Part shown: piece by piece, positions 43,072 through 52,878 of the stretch
How positions within the stretch are numbered: the first letter of the stretch is position 1
Layout: every line of letters starts with the position of its first letter
Assembly: GCA_963701435.1 (NCBI GenBank)
Contig: CAVPAL010000023.1
Span: 124,001 to 188,000, forward strand
Source of the DNA: JAACFF01 sp963701435
Lineage (GTDB): Bacteria; Chloroflexota; Anaerolineae; Promineifilales; Promineifilaceae
Length of the DNA stretch: 64,000 nucleotides
Reading direction: 5' to 3'
Notes under the pieces: generated by a model
Told to the model about the DNA's origin: nothing
What the model saw: only the letters and a program-made list of their open reading frames with translations
Database searches by the model: none
Program-made: the position numbers and the translations under genes

Positions 43072-45378
43072 TTAGTTTACTAACATACTGATCAAACCTT
43101 GACCATAGTTGAAGAAAACAACCAGGCCGGCAAAAACTACAGAAACCATTGACATGAGTTTAATGAGAATGTTCAACGAAGGTCCAGAAGTATCCTTAAA
43201 CGGATCGCCAACCGTATCCCCAACGATAGCAGCTTTATGGGCTTCCGAACCCTTACCGCCATGTTCACCCTCTTCAATATACTTTTTGGCGTTATCCCAC
43301 GCTCCGCCTGCATTAGACATATACATAGCCAGCAGGAAACCGGTCGCCAAACCGCCGGCCAACAACCCTACAACGCCGGCGACCCCAAATAAAACGCCGA
43401 CCAAAACCGGCACCCCAATCGCAATGACTGCCGGAGCCACCATTTCCCGCTGCGCAGACGCAGTGGAAATATCAACACAGCGGAAATAATCCGGCTTGGA
43501 AGTGCCGGCCAGAATGCCTGGATCTTCGCGGAACTGCCGCCGAACTTCTTCGACCATACCGCCGGCAGCGCGGCCAACTGCCCGCATGGTCATGGCCGAA
43601 AAATAAAAGGCGGTCGCTGCGCCGATAAATAAACCGATCAATATTGCTGGGTTAAACAGATTTAGTTTGTAAAAAACAACAAAATCTTGAATTGTCATCT
43701 CCGCTACCGGCACAAGCTGTCCGGCAATTTCCAGGAACTCAACTCCCTGTAGTTCCGAAAGAATCAGGCGCACTTCTTCCAAATAGGCGGCTAACAAAGC
43801 CAGCGATGTTAAAGCGGCTGAACCAATCGCAAAACCTTTACCAATGGCGGCCGTGGTATTGCCAACTGCATCCAGCTGATCGGTGCGGCGGCGCACATCG
43901 GAGCCTAATTCGGCCATTTCCGCATTACCACCGGCATTATCGGCGATGGGTCCGTAAGCATCAGTCGCCAGAGTAAACCCCAACGTCGAGAGCATGCCGA
44001 CGGCGGCAATTCCGACGCCATAAAGCCCCATCAGGATATTATTTGAGCCGCCAAGCACAAAAAAGGCCACGGCAATACCGGCAGCGACAGCCAGGACGGG
44101 AATTCCACCCGATTCCATACCAACGGCCGTTCCTTCAATCAATGCCGTCGCGGAACTAATTTCAGCTTGCTCAGCAATGGCGCGCGTGGGCTTATACGCA
44201 TGCGAGGTATAATATTCAGTGGCTTTACCAACAATGATGCCAACAACCAAACCCATCATGACAGCAATCCAAACCGACACCCAATTGGGCAAACCTAAGA
44301 AATATAACAATGGCAGCGAAAACACAGCAATACCAAGCGAACTTCCATATAAACCACGGCTCAAGGCATTAATCAACTGCCCCTGGGTTGCATCCTCTTT
44401 TGCGCGCACCATATAAATACCAATAATCGACAGAACCACACCCAAGGCAGCCAGAATAATTGGCGCTGAAATAAAGCGTAATTGCATTTCCATAACCGGG
44501 ACGCCTCTCAAGAAAGCCGGTACGGCCGTTGCCACTGCCCCAACGCCTAAAGCTGAAGTCGCCAGGATGGAGCCGGCATAGGATTCATACAGGTCTGCGC
44601 CCATACCGGCCACATCACCCACGTTATCACCCACATTATCTGCAATCGTCGCCGGGTTACGCGGATCATCCTCCGGGATACCCGCCTCAACCTTACCGAC
44701 GAGATCGGCGCCGACATCCGCAGCCTTGGTATAAATACCTCCACCGACGCGGGCAAATAAAGCCTGTGTCGATGCGCCCATACCGAAACTTAACATGGTC
44801 GCAGTAATAGTCGGCAGGGAATTCCCAACGCCGCTGATAATGCTGTTAGGAAAGATTGCCGGGAAAACATAGTAGAGAATGAGGAACCAGACTGTGATAT
44901 CCAAAAGGGCAAAACCAACCACAACAAGTCCCATCACAGCGCCTGCGCGCAAAGCAATTTGTAATCCGCCATTTAAGCTGTCACTGGCAGCATACGCCGC
45001 TCGGGCTGACGCATTGGTAGCAGTTTTCATGCCAAAGAAACCACATAGCGCCGAGAAAAAGCCGCCGGTCAGGAATGCAAAGGGCACAATCGGATTTTGC
45101 AGGTTCAGAAAAGCCATTACCAAAAATAGAACAAACAGCATGGCAAAAACAATTGCGACAACTCGATATTGACGTGTTAAGTACGCCATGGCGCCTTCGC
45201 GCACAGCCTGGGCAATTTCAATCATGCGTTCTGAGCCTTCACTGTGACGCATGACCTGCCGGTAAAAATAATAGGCAAAAAATAGCGCAATAATTGCCGC
45301 CAAAGGACCAAGCCACCAAAGCGCTGGAAGCGCCGGCCTCCCTGCAGCTTCCTGTGCTAAAAATATCGACTCTTGCAT
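43072..45378 (-). CDS. hppA: Membrane-bound pyrophosphatase, K+-dependent type
   Basis: Couples PPi hydrolysis to outward pumping of Na+ or H+. The 768-residue product has about 16 membrane segments. Active-site loops are visible: YTKAADVGADLVGKVEAGIP, EDDPRNPATIADNVGDNVGD, the DAYGPIADNAGGNAEM segment, and GGAWDNAKKYIEEGEHGGKG with GDTVGDPFKDTSGPSLN. The diagnostic segment reads VGNTTAAIGKG: Ala where K+-independent enzymes have Lys, so this is the K+-dependent class. The gate region has ADLYESYAG, as in many Na+-pumping members; the ion cannot be settled from sequence alone. A second copy runs divergently 520 bp away. Confidence 0.94.
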   Translation of the reverse strand: MQESIFLAQEAAGRPALPALWWLGPLAAIIALFFAYYFYRQVMRHSEGSERMIEIAQAVREGAMAYLTRQYRVVAIVFAMLFVLFLVMAFLNLQNPIVPFAFLTGGFFSALCGFFGMKTATNASARAAYAASDSLNGGLQIALRAGAVMGLVVVGFALLDITVWFLILYYVFPAIFPNSIISGVGNSLPTITATMLSFGMGASTQALFARVGGGIYTKAADVGADLVGKVEAGIPEDDPRNPATIADNVGDNVGDVAGMGADLYESYAGSILATSALGVGAVATAVPAFLRGVPVMEMQLRFISAPIILAALGVVLSIIGIYMVRAKEDATQGQLINALSRGLYGSSLGIAVFSLPLLYFLGLPNWVSVWIAVMMGLVVGIIVGKATEYYTSHAYKPTRAIAEQAEISSATALIEGTAVGMESGGIPVLAVAAGIAVAFFVLGGSNNILMGLYGVGIAAVGMLSTLGFTLATDAYGPIADNAGGNAEMAELGSDVRRRTDQLDAVGNTTAAIGKGFAIGSAALTSLALLAAYLEEVRLILSELQGVEFLEIAGQLVPVAEMTIQDFVVFYKLNLFNPAILIGLFIGAATAFYFSAMTMRAVGRAAGGMVEEVRRQFREDPGILAGTSKPDYFRCVDISTASAQREMVAPAVIAIGVPVLVGVLFGVAGVVGLLAGGLATGFLLAMYMSNAGGAWDNAKKYIEEGEHGGKGSEAHKAAIVGDTVGDPFKDTSGPSLNILIKLMSMVSVVFAGLVVFFNYGQGLISMLVN

Positions 45379-45899
45379 TAAAACATTCGCCTCCTAGATT
45401 CGTGGGAATTGTTCAATTTTTCATCTTTAAACAAATGCAAAAAACGGGAATGCCCCGCTTATTGATGAGATTTTTTTGGCAGTTACCATTTTGGAAGGTT
45501 GATAACTGTTTACTTCCATGCTGATGATTCCGGCAAAACAAGGCTCACCCCGCATACAAAACATCATTTCTCCACTTACGTAAATTTGGAAGCAACAAGT
45601 CAGCGATTGTAACGAATGTCACAATCACTGTCAAACCAAAAATCAAGCTGAAGTGTGTGCCGGTATGCCCCAATTTCCAGATTTTTCCGGCTAAATACGG
45701 CCGTTTCCACTCTTTTCCCTTCTCAACCTTTGAGCAATGACATATTGCACCCAATCTTTATGACAAACTGCACTTAAACCCATATGGGGCAGCAGGCATA
45801 ATGGAGGCTAGGCCGATTGTTTTTATTTTAGCTATAAGTTTACATATTAATAAGTTCGATGATTACCCCACTAATCATCGTGAGGAGGAAAGTATCTGG
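45379..45899. promoter_or_regulatory. 521-bp divergent promoter region between two pyrophosphatase genes
   Basis: Should hold promoters for both hppA genes. Visible items: GCAGTTA/TAACTGT inverted repeat (about 45480-45510), one ACGGCCGT palindrome at 45707, and a strong ribosome-binding site (GAGGAGG, 45882-45888) for the plus-strand gene. A 69-codon minus-strand frame (45545-45754) has one hydrophobic stretch but no family resemblance; I do not call it a gene. Confidence 0.5.
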
Positions 45900-48242
45900 A
45901 TGTTTACACTGAACCTGTCAGCCTTTGAATCTGTTGCTCTTTGGGCTGTAGTCGGCACAGCGATTTTGGGTCTGGTTTACGCTTTGTTCCTGCGCAATCA
46001 GGTCCTGCGAGAAGATAAAGGCACGCCCGCGATGATCGCTATCTGGGAAGACATACGCCAGGGAGCAGATGCTTATCTAAATCGCCAATTACGTACAATC
46101 CTCCCCTTTATTGCCATCCTAACCATAGCTCTCTTCCTCAGCGTCTACATCGTCCCCCCCACGGCCGAAGCATTAGAACGTTTTGAAGGCATAAATGAAG
46201 ATATGATCAGGCTAAGCATCGGTATCGGCCGTGCCGTTTCCTTTGTTCTTGGAGCTTCATTTTCATTATTGGTTGGCCAGCTTGGTATGCGGATGGCTGT
46301 GCAGGGAAATGTGCGGGTCGCGTCAGCCGCACGCTACAGTTTCAGTGACGCGTTACGAATCGCCTACCGTTCCGGCACCATAACCGGCATGTTGACGGAT
46401 GGTCTTGGTTTATTAGGCGGGACGCTCATTTTTATGTATTTTGGCAGGGCAGCTCCCGATGCACTGCTGGGATTCGGTTTTGGGGCCACGCTGGTTGCTT
46501 TGTTTATGCGGGTTGGCGGCGGTATCTTTACCAAAGCAGCCGATGTTGGCGCCGATCTCGTTGGGAAAGTTGAAAAAGATTTACCGGAAGACGACCCCCG
46601 CAACGCAGCCGTGATTGCCGATCTGGTAGGGGACAACGTGGGCGATTGCGCCGGTATGGCGGCCGACATATTTGAATCTTACGAAGTTACGATCGTCTCC
46701 GGATTGATCCTGGGTATTGCGCTGGCTTCAATCACGGGCCATGTGGAGTGGATTTTATTCCCTCTGTTAATTCGTGGCATCGGTGTTTTGGCATCTATCG
46801 TGGGTACGTATCTCGTCAAGGGGGAATCAGACGAGCGCGGGAATGCAATGAAGGCAATTTTCCGCGGCTTCCTGACCTCTGCTGCAATTTCCGTCGTATT
46901 ATTTTTGGTTGTTTCTGCAACCTACATGCGCAATGTTCCCGGGGGATGGTGGCGGCCGTTTCTCTCCGTAACGGTTGGTGTGCTTCTAGCAATTGTGATT
47001 GACAGGCTTACTGAATATTTTACCGGAACCCACCATAAACCAGTTCAGGAAATCAAGAAAAGCACCAGCAGCGGACCGGCTACTACCTTACTTGCCGGTC
47101 TGGCTGAAGGATATGAATCTACCGTCTGGAACGTGGTTGTTATTGCCGGCACAATTGCGGCCGCAGTTATTATTTACATGGGCATGCCGGTCGAGGATTT
47201 TATTGGCGCGGGGTCTGCGTTTTCTGCTGCAACAATGCAGGTTACGTTTGTCCTATACGGCATTGCAATGACCGGCATCGGCATGTTAACTCTGACAGGC
47301 AACAATGTCGCTATGGATTCCTTTGGCCCTATTGCTGATAATGCCAATGGCATTGGTGAAATGGCAGGCCTGGATGAGGATGCACGCCAGATTATGGCTG
47401 ATCTTGATTCAGTCGGTAACACGACAAAAGCAATTACCAAAGGGATTGCAATCGGATCGGCCGTCATAGCGGCCGTTTCTCTCTTCGGCGCCTTCCTGAC
47501 AGATGTGAGTAAAATTGATCCGGAAGCGCTGGCTTTTGGTATTCGTGTATCGCAGCCTGTTGTCTTTATCGGGGTGCTGCTTGGCGGCGCACTCCCGTGG
47601 CTTTTCTCTTCGTTTTCGATCCGTTCTGTTGGGCGCGCGGCCGGCCTGATGGTGGATGAAGTTAGACGCCAGTTCCGTATTCCCGGCATTCTAGAAGGCA
47701 CCGTAAAACCAGATTATGCGCGCGCCGTATCGATTTCCACCACTGCCGCACAGCATGACCTGATCAACCTGGCAATTCTTGCCATTGTCACGCCAATCGT
47801 GGTAGGCTTATTGCTTGGCGTCGAGGCGCTGGGCGGATTTCAAGCGGGCATCATTTTATGCGGTCAATTGTTGGCCGTTTTCATGTCAACATCGGGCGGC
47901 GCCTGGGATAACGCCAAGAAACTAATTGAGGATGAGGTAAGCGATCCGCAGGCCAATACTGGTAAAGGTTCAGAAAGACACAAGGCCAGCGTTGTCGGCG
48001 ATACGGTTGGCGACCCGCTGAAGGATACCGCCGGGCCAGCCTTAAACCCAATGATCAAGGTTGTGAACCTGGTCAGTTTGCTTATGGCGCCCATTATCGT
48101 GCAATACAAAGGGTTTAGCGTGGGAACGGCCGTTGCCATTGTTGTTCTACTTGTTTTGCTTTGGTGGGCAATTCGGCGCTCGAAACAAGAACCAAAATCT
48201 GTTTTAGAGACGACCGAATCGGAAAAAACCGCTATAATGTGA
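45900..48242 (+). CDS. hppA: Membrane-bound pyrophosphatase, K+-independent type
   Basis: Second PPi-driven ion pump, most likely H+. I start at the ATG at 45900 (GAGGAGG nine bases upstream; the frame is open to 45801), giving 780 residues and about 16 membrane segments. Active-site loops: FTKAADVGADLVGKVEKDLP, EDDPRNAAVIADLVGDNVGD, DSFGPIADNANGIGEM, GGAWDNAKKLIEDEV and GDTVGDPLKDTAGPALN. The diagnostic segment reads VGNTTKAITKG: the Lys marks the K+-independent class, which are H+ pumps in known cases. It diverges from the K+-dependent copy. Confidence 0.94.
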   Translation: MFTLNLSAFESVALWAVVGTAILGLVYALFLRNQVLREDKGTPAMIAIWEDIRQGADAYLNRQLRTILPFIAILTIALFLSVYIVPPTAEALERFEGINEDMIRLSIGIGRAVSFVLGASFSLLVGQLGMRMAVQGNVRVASAARYSFSDALRIAYRSGTITGMLTDGLGLLGGTLIFMYFGRAAPDALLGFGFGATLVALFMRVGGGIFTKAADVGADLVGKVEKDLPEDDPRNAAVIADLVGDNVGDCAGMAADIFESYEVTIVSGLILGIALASITGHVEWILFPLLIRGIGVLASIVGTYLVKGESDERGNAMKAIFRGFLTSAAISVVLFLVVSATYMRNVPGGWWRPFLSVTVGVLLAIVIDRLTEYFTGTHHKPVQEIKKSTSSGPATTLLAGLAEGYESTVWNVVVIAGTIAAAVIIYMGMPVEDFIGAGSAFSAATMQVTFVLYGIAMTGIGMLTLTGNNVAMDSFGPIADNANGIGEMAGLDEDARQIMADLDSVGNTTKAITKGIAIGSAVIAAVSLFGAFLTDVSKIDPEALAFGIRVSQPVVFIGVLLGGALPWLFSSFSIRSVGRAAGLMVDEVRRQFRIPGILEGTVKPDYARAVSISTTAAQHDLINLAILAIVTPIVVGLLLGVEALGGFQAGIILCGQLLAVFMSTSGGAWDNAKKLIEDEVSDPQANTGKGSERHKASVVGDTVGDPLKDTAGPALNPMIKVVNLVSLLMAPIIVQYKGFSVGTAVAIVVLLVLLWWAIRRSKQEPKSVLETTESEKTAIM

Positions 48243-48287
48243 CCCGAATAATAACCTGAGATAAGATTTTAAGGAGAGGAAGCTTTC

Positions 48288-49053
48288 ATGAGTGCACATC
48301 TGTATTTGTCCCTGATTCCAGAGGCGTTAATCGTATCCATGCTGCCTCCAGAAGAATTTGGTACTTATTACTCGGTTGGTTATCGCAAAAAAGTGCGGGG
48401 ACAAGCCATGTTCATAGAATTGGATCCGGAGTTCCGGCACGATTTCTTCCCAATCGATCAAGCTATCGCAAGGTGTGTCCCCCATGAAGATGGCACGCCC
48501 AAAAAATCCGTGTATATCGCTACATACCGCGTTTTGGAACACATACCGCTTACAGATATCAACCTGCTTTATCTGGTCACCAAATTTGGAGAAACCCTGG
48601 GTCTTCGAACGCAGCGAAGTGATTCCCATAGAAGAATCGGGACTGTATATGTATCAGGAAATTGCGCCTGTAAATCCACTGGTGGTCAGCACGTTCAATC
48701 CACGTGAATTCTATGAGTTCCTGACGCAAGACTCAAGCAGCATGATTCATTTACCGGCCATATGTTTTGTCGATTTACGTCTGGGAGATTTAGCCGAGGA
48801 TCCCGAGTATGGTTCAATCAGAGATTTGCCATATGAACGCATTGACCATTTACGTGAATGTCTGGTTGATTTAAAAACAAAAACCGTTCACACAAAAATG
48901 GTCGACCGGGTTCATAATGTGGAGTACGCCTACCGAATGATTAATTCAGGTATCTACATCGGCAATACAAACGAGTTGGCTTTCTTCCCACTGCCAGACC
49001 GGGAAGAGCTGCGCAACACATTTTATCGCTGGTGGCGTTCAGCAAACTCTTGA
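48288..49053 (+). CDS. Conserved hypothetical protein, one frameshift
   Basis: I do not recognise a family. AAGGAGAGG stands just upstream of the ATG at 48288. The first frame runs to TKFGETL at about 48600 and the second continues VFERSEVIPIEESGLYMYQE to 49053. One extra G in the GGG at 48600-48602 explains the break; correction gives 254 residues. The protein is soluble, with mixed charge; parts such as FVDLRLGDLAEDPEYGSIRD and RMINSGIYIGNTNELAFFPL look like conserved alpha/beta sequence. It follows the K+-independent pyrophosphatase by 45 bp and may share its transcript. Confidence 0.7.
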
Positions 49054-49068
49054 TCTCTGCATCTATCA

Positions 49069-49106
49069 AAAAAAGGCTGGCGTCTGTTTAAACGCCGGCC
49101 TTTTTT
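49069..49106. terminator. Bidirectional terminator between the hypothetical gene and acs
   Basis: AAAAAAGGCTGGCGT, a short loop and ACGCCGGCCTTTTTT pair over 15 positions with one G-U. A- and T-tracts flank it, fitting the convergent genes on both sides. Confidence 0.9.
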
Positions 49107-49136
49107 GTTGCACTTCTGAGGTTGATATTGATTTCT

Positions 49137-51046
49137 CTACCCCGCCAGAGTAGACAAATCTCCTTCATCCTGCCCCAGCACGCGCGCTTTCAAAACACGG
49201 CGCATGATCTTTCCTGAGCGGGTTTTGGGCAAATCTTCTACAAAATCAACGGTCGCCGGTTTGGCAATCGGCCCCATTTCATGTCCAACATGGTCGCGCA
49301 GCGCTTGTGACAATTTCTCACTTGGCTGAATAACCTTGCCGCAAAATGCAAAAAGCTTTGATGATATTGCCGCTTAATTCATCCGGCACACCAATCACAG
49401 CCGCTTCTGCAACTGCTTCATGGCTGACCAAAGCGCTTTCAATTTCGGCCGTGCCCAGACGATAACCAGACACTTTGATCACATCATCAATACGACCGAT
49501 TACCCAGATATAACCATCTTCATCTTTTTTCGCACTGTCGCCCGGCAAATACCAGCCCTGTTCCTCATAACGGCTCCAATATTGGCTCACATAGCGATCC
49601 GGATCGCCAAAAATTGTGCGCAGCATGGCCGGCCACGGCCGTTTAATAACCAAGATACCCTTCTTCATTTGGCGGCACAGGATTACCCTCTTCATCTACT
49701 ACGTCGACATCGACACCCGGGAAACCACGCGTGGCTGAACCAGGCTTCAGCGGCACACTTGGCAGCGGCGTAATCATGAAGTTTCCCGTCTCAGTCTGCC
49801 ACCACGTGTCCATAATCGGGCAACTTTCCTTGCCAATTACGCGATAATACCAGTTCCACGCCTCCGGATTAATCGGTTCGCCCACTGAACCAAGCAGTCG
49901 CAAGCTGAAGAAAGATCATGCCGATCAGGCCAGCTTTCACCAAAGCGCATTAAGCCACGAATCGCCGTCGGAGCGGTATACAGAATCGTAACAGCCATAT
50001 TTGGCAACCAGTGACCACCAGCGATCCGGATATGGGTGTGTTGGAGCACCCTCATACATGAAGCTGGTCGCACCCAAAATCAGGGGTGAATAAACAATGT
50101 AACTGTGACCCGTAATCCAGCCGGGATCGGCTGCACACCACCAGACATCTTCCGGCTTAAGGTCAAAGACCCATTTTAAGGTTGTGGCGGTGCCAACCAT
50201 ATAACCGCCATGCGTGTGCAAAATTGCTTTAGGTTTACCGGTTGTTCCGGATGTGTACAAAATAAACAGCGGGTCTTCCGCATCCATCACTTCGGTGGAG
50301 GAATTGGGGTCGGCGATCGGCAGCGCCATCAAATCATGATACCAATGATCCCGATCCGGCACCATTTCTACTTCCTGGCCGGTGCGCTTGACACAAACCA
50401 CGCTCTGAATCGTGCCGCACGGGCAACCGCTTCGTTGGCGATTTCTTTTAGAGGCACAATATTTGCCCCGCAGCCAGGCGCCGTCACAGGTAACAAGTAC
50501 CTTGGATTCACTATCGTTAATACGGTCTAACAACGCTTCGGTTGAAAACCCACCATAGACAACGGAATGCATGGCGCCAATCTTGGCGCAAGCCAGCATA
50601 GCGATCATCAATTCAGGAATGCGGCCCATATAAATGGTGACGCGATCCCCTTTGGTGACACCCAAAGAGCGTAAAACGCTGGCAAATTTGCAGACTTCAT
50701 GGTTCAGCTGTTGGTAGGTATAGGTACGGCCGTCTCCCGGCTCACCTTCAAAGATCAAGGCAGCTTTGTTGCGAACGGCCGTGCGCATGTGTCGATCCAG
50801 CGCATTGTGGACAATATTAACCTTAGCGCCAACAAACCATTTATAAAAAGGGGCATTGTGATCATCCAGCACTTTTTCCCAGGGTGCATACCATTCAAAA
50901 TTGGCTGCCGCTATGCGCCCCCAAAAACCAGGCAAATCAGCCATCGCTTCTGCGTGGACTTTTTCATAATCCCGTATATGCGCTTGCTCAACAATTTCCG
51001 GTGCGGGATAGTACACATCACCAACCATGCCTTTTGAATCTGACAT
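49137..51046 (-). CDS. acs: Acetyl-CoA synthetase, reading frame broken by several indels
   Basis: Makes acetyl-CoA from acetate, CoA and ATP, releasing AMP and PPi. The N-terminal half has WYAPWEKVLDDHNAPFYKWF, FEGEPGDGRTYTYQQLNHEV, the AMP-binding LFILYTSGTTGKPKAILHTH and DVWWCAADPGWITGHSYIVY; the C-terminal part has WWQTETGNFMITP, GWYLPGDSAKKDEDGYIWVI, GRIDDVIKVSGYRLGTAEIE, and ends with KTRSGKIMRRVLKA (catalytic Lys) to the stop at 49137. Breaks: an extra base near 50484 and a missing one near 50415 (these cancel), extra bases near 49997, 49905 (two), 49657 and 49335. Correction gives about 634 residues, slightly short of the family norm of about 640-650. Likely sequence errors, not decay, since every motif is intact. 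Confidence 0.88.
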
Positions 51047-51176
51047 CAGGACCTCCTCAGGTAAATATTTTTATGTTTATTTGAATGCGAAATAATTCGG
51101 GAACCAAGCTATCCATTTGGGCAACAAGTATATGGTTAAAATCCAAATTCGTAAAACTCAAATAACAGTTTTTTCA

Positions 51177-51205
51177 TTGCATACACGATCAACTTCGGGT
51201 ATAAG
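51177..51205 (+). promoter_or_regulatory. Candidate sigma-70 promoter for the DUF5684 gene
   Basis: TTGCAT (51177-51182), a 17-base spacer, and TATAAG (51200-51205), about 57 bp before the start codon. Four of six and five of six positions match the consensus. Confidence 0.5.
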
Positions 51206-51261
51206 TATGATGTATTTGATAATACCTCATTTTATTAATCAACCAACAACAGGAGATCATT

Positions 51262-51672
51262 ATGTCAACATTATTCATTGCAGCAAATTATGCCCTTCAA
51301 GATGACGGCGGCGGCATTTTCGGCTTTTTGTTTGGAGGCGTCTCGCTCGTTTGTTATCTTGCAATTCTGATTTTGGTTATTGCCGGATTTTGGAAAACCT
51401 TTGAAAAAGCTGGCCAGCCGGGTTGGGCTGCAATCATTCCAATTTATAACATCTACATCATACTCAAAATAATCGGCCGTCCCTGGTGGTGGCTGCTCTT
51501 GCTTTTGATTCCCTTCGTCAACTTCATCGTCTGGATCGTCATTGCGCTGGATATGGGTAAATCTTTTGGCAAAGATTCACTTTATTCTATTCTTCTGCTG
51601 TGGCTGTTGACGCCACTCGGTTATCTAATGCTCGGTTTCGGGGACGCCCAATATGAGGGGCCGGCCATATAA
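51262..51672 (+). CDS. DUF5684-type small membrane protein
   Basis: A 136-residue protein with three or four membrane segments. The motif FWKTFEKAGQPGWAAIIPIY, NIYIILKIIGRPWWWLLLLL and the final MLGFGDAQYEG match the DUF5684 pattern I know. Function unknown; relatives are often next to signal-peptidase genes. It is 50 bp upstream of the PPK2 gene and possibly co-transcribed; AACAGGAGATC precedes the start. Confidence 0.75.
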   Translation: MSTLFIAANYALQDDGGGIFGFLFGGVSLVCYLAILILVIAGFWKTFEKAGQPGWAAIIPIYNIYIILKIIGRPWWWLLLLLIPFVNFIVWIVIALDMGKSFGKDSLYSILLLWLLTPLGYLMLGFGDAQYEGPAI

Positions 51673-51721
51673 CCCTGGATACTAAAATTGCATTTATTTT
51701 GAAAACAATCAAGGGAATGTT

Positions 51722-52525
51722 ATGTCCGATCAACACAAAATCGCTCCAGGTCAAGCCATCATACTTAATGAACTACCGGCCGATGGCAAACTTTTCCACA
51801 ACAATCGTGATAAAGCTGAAAAAGAGTTCAAGACATTACGCAAACAATTTCGCGATATCCAGGCCCGTTTGTATGCAGAAGGCAAACGCAAGCTTCTGCT
51901 TGTTTTTCAAGCGATGGATGCAGGCGGAAAAGATGGCGCCATCCGGGCTGTAACCCAGGGCGTGAACCCCCAGGGCGTGCGCGTGACCTCTTTCAAAGCG
52001 CCTTCAAAAGAAGAACTTGCGCATGATTTTTTGTGGCGTGTCCACCAAGAAGCGCCGGCCAAAGGGATGATTCGGATATTTAACCGGTCCCATTATGAAG
52101 ATGTATTGATTGTGCGCGTTGATAATATTGTTCCGGAGTCGGTTTGGCGTCCGCGCTATGAACACATCAACAATTTCGAGAAGTTGTTAACTGATTCGGG
52201 CACAACAATTCTAAAATTCTACCTGCACATCTCAAAAGAAGAGCAGCGGGACCGATTCCAGGAACGGATTGACGAACCGGAAAAGAATTGGAAGTTTTCA
52301 TTCGAAGATTTGGAAAAACGCAAACAGTGGGATGATTATATGGTCGCATTTGAAGAAATGCTGGCTAAAACTTCTACGGAGTATGCGCCCTGGTATGTGA
52401 TTCCTGCCAATCAGAATTGGTATCGCAACCTGGCTGTCACACGAGTGATTGTTAACATGCTCGAAAAATTAAATCCGCAGTTCCCACCACCGGAAGGTGC
52501 AGTGGATGGCATTGTGATCGAATAG
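51722..52525 (+). CDS. ppk2: Polyphosphate kinase 2 family protein
   Basis: Transfers phosphate between polyphosphate and nucleotides. The 267-residue product has Walker A (VFQAMDAGGKDGAIRAVTQG), a lid region (VTSFKAPSKEELAHDFLWRV, IFNRSHYEDVLIVRVDN) and Walker B (TTILKFYLHISKEEQRDRFQ). The single-domain size and the lid motif fit the class that phosphorylates AMP and/or ADP. It could recycle AMP released by acs using polyphosphate. The SD is weak (AAGGGAATGTT). Confidence 0.92.
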   Translation: MSDQHKIAPGQAIILNELPADGKLFHNNRDKAEKEFKTLRKQFRDIQARLYAEGKRKLLLVFQAMDAGGKDGAIRAVTQGVNPQGVRVTSFKAPSKEELAHDFLWRVHQEAPAKGMIRIFNRSHYEDVLIVRVDNIVPESVWRPRYEHINNFEKLLTDSGTTILKFYLHISKEEQRDRFQERIDEPEKNWKFSFEDLEKRKQWDDYMVAFEEMLAKTSTEYAPWYVIPANQNWYRNLAVTRVIVNMLEKLNPQFPPPEGAVDGIVIE

Positions 52526-52878
52526 GCAGAAAGTAGAAGGGAACAACGGCCGTTTCTATCAATCAAACTGGCAATCAAACTGGAGTCTGGCGAATTCAAG
52601 ACCTGTCCGGTAAAATAAAAAACGCCAGTGTCCAGAATCAAAAATCAATAGTGACTATTCAAGTGGCAGCAATTACACAGAGTTGCATAGAATAGGTACG
52701 GAGGTTCACAGAGAGATTTTAGAGAGAGGGTTTTAAATAAAGAGTGGTTTTCTTGATCGGCTTATGCTGCAACATACAGACCCTCCCATATCTCTTTGCG
52801 ACTCCGTTTCTTCTCTGTCCCTCCGTGTTCCTGTCATTACCTGAATGGTTACAAACAACAAAGTTTGAGTGACTAATT
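52526..52878. other. 353-bp gap between PPK2 and TerC
   Basis: No gene seen. It has an AACGGCCGTT palindrome (52545-52554). From about 52685 to 52840 there is a region of repeated purine-rich words (TACGGAGGTTCACAGAGAGA at about 52696) with a rough inverted copy (TCTCTGTCCCTCCGTGTTCC at about 52814), separated by an AT-rich stretch. It looks like an imperfect inverted repeat or an element relic. The TerC promoter is presumably near 52840. Confidence 0.45.

Noticed and set aside
45545..45754. Small membrane protein gene between the pyrophosphatases
   Set aside because: One hydrophobic stretch but no ribosome-binding site of note and no recognisable family; probably part of the promoter region.
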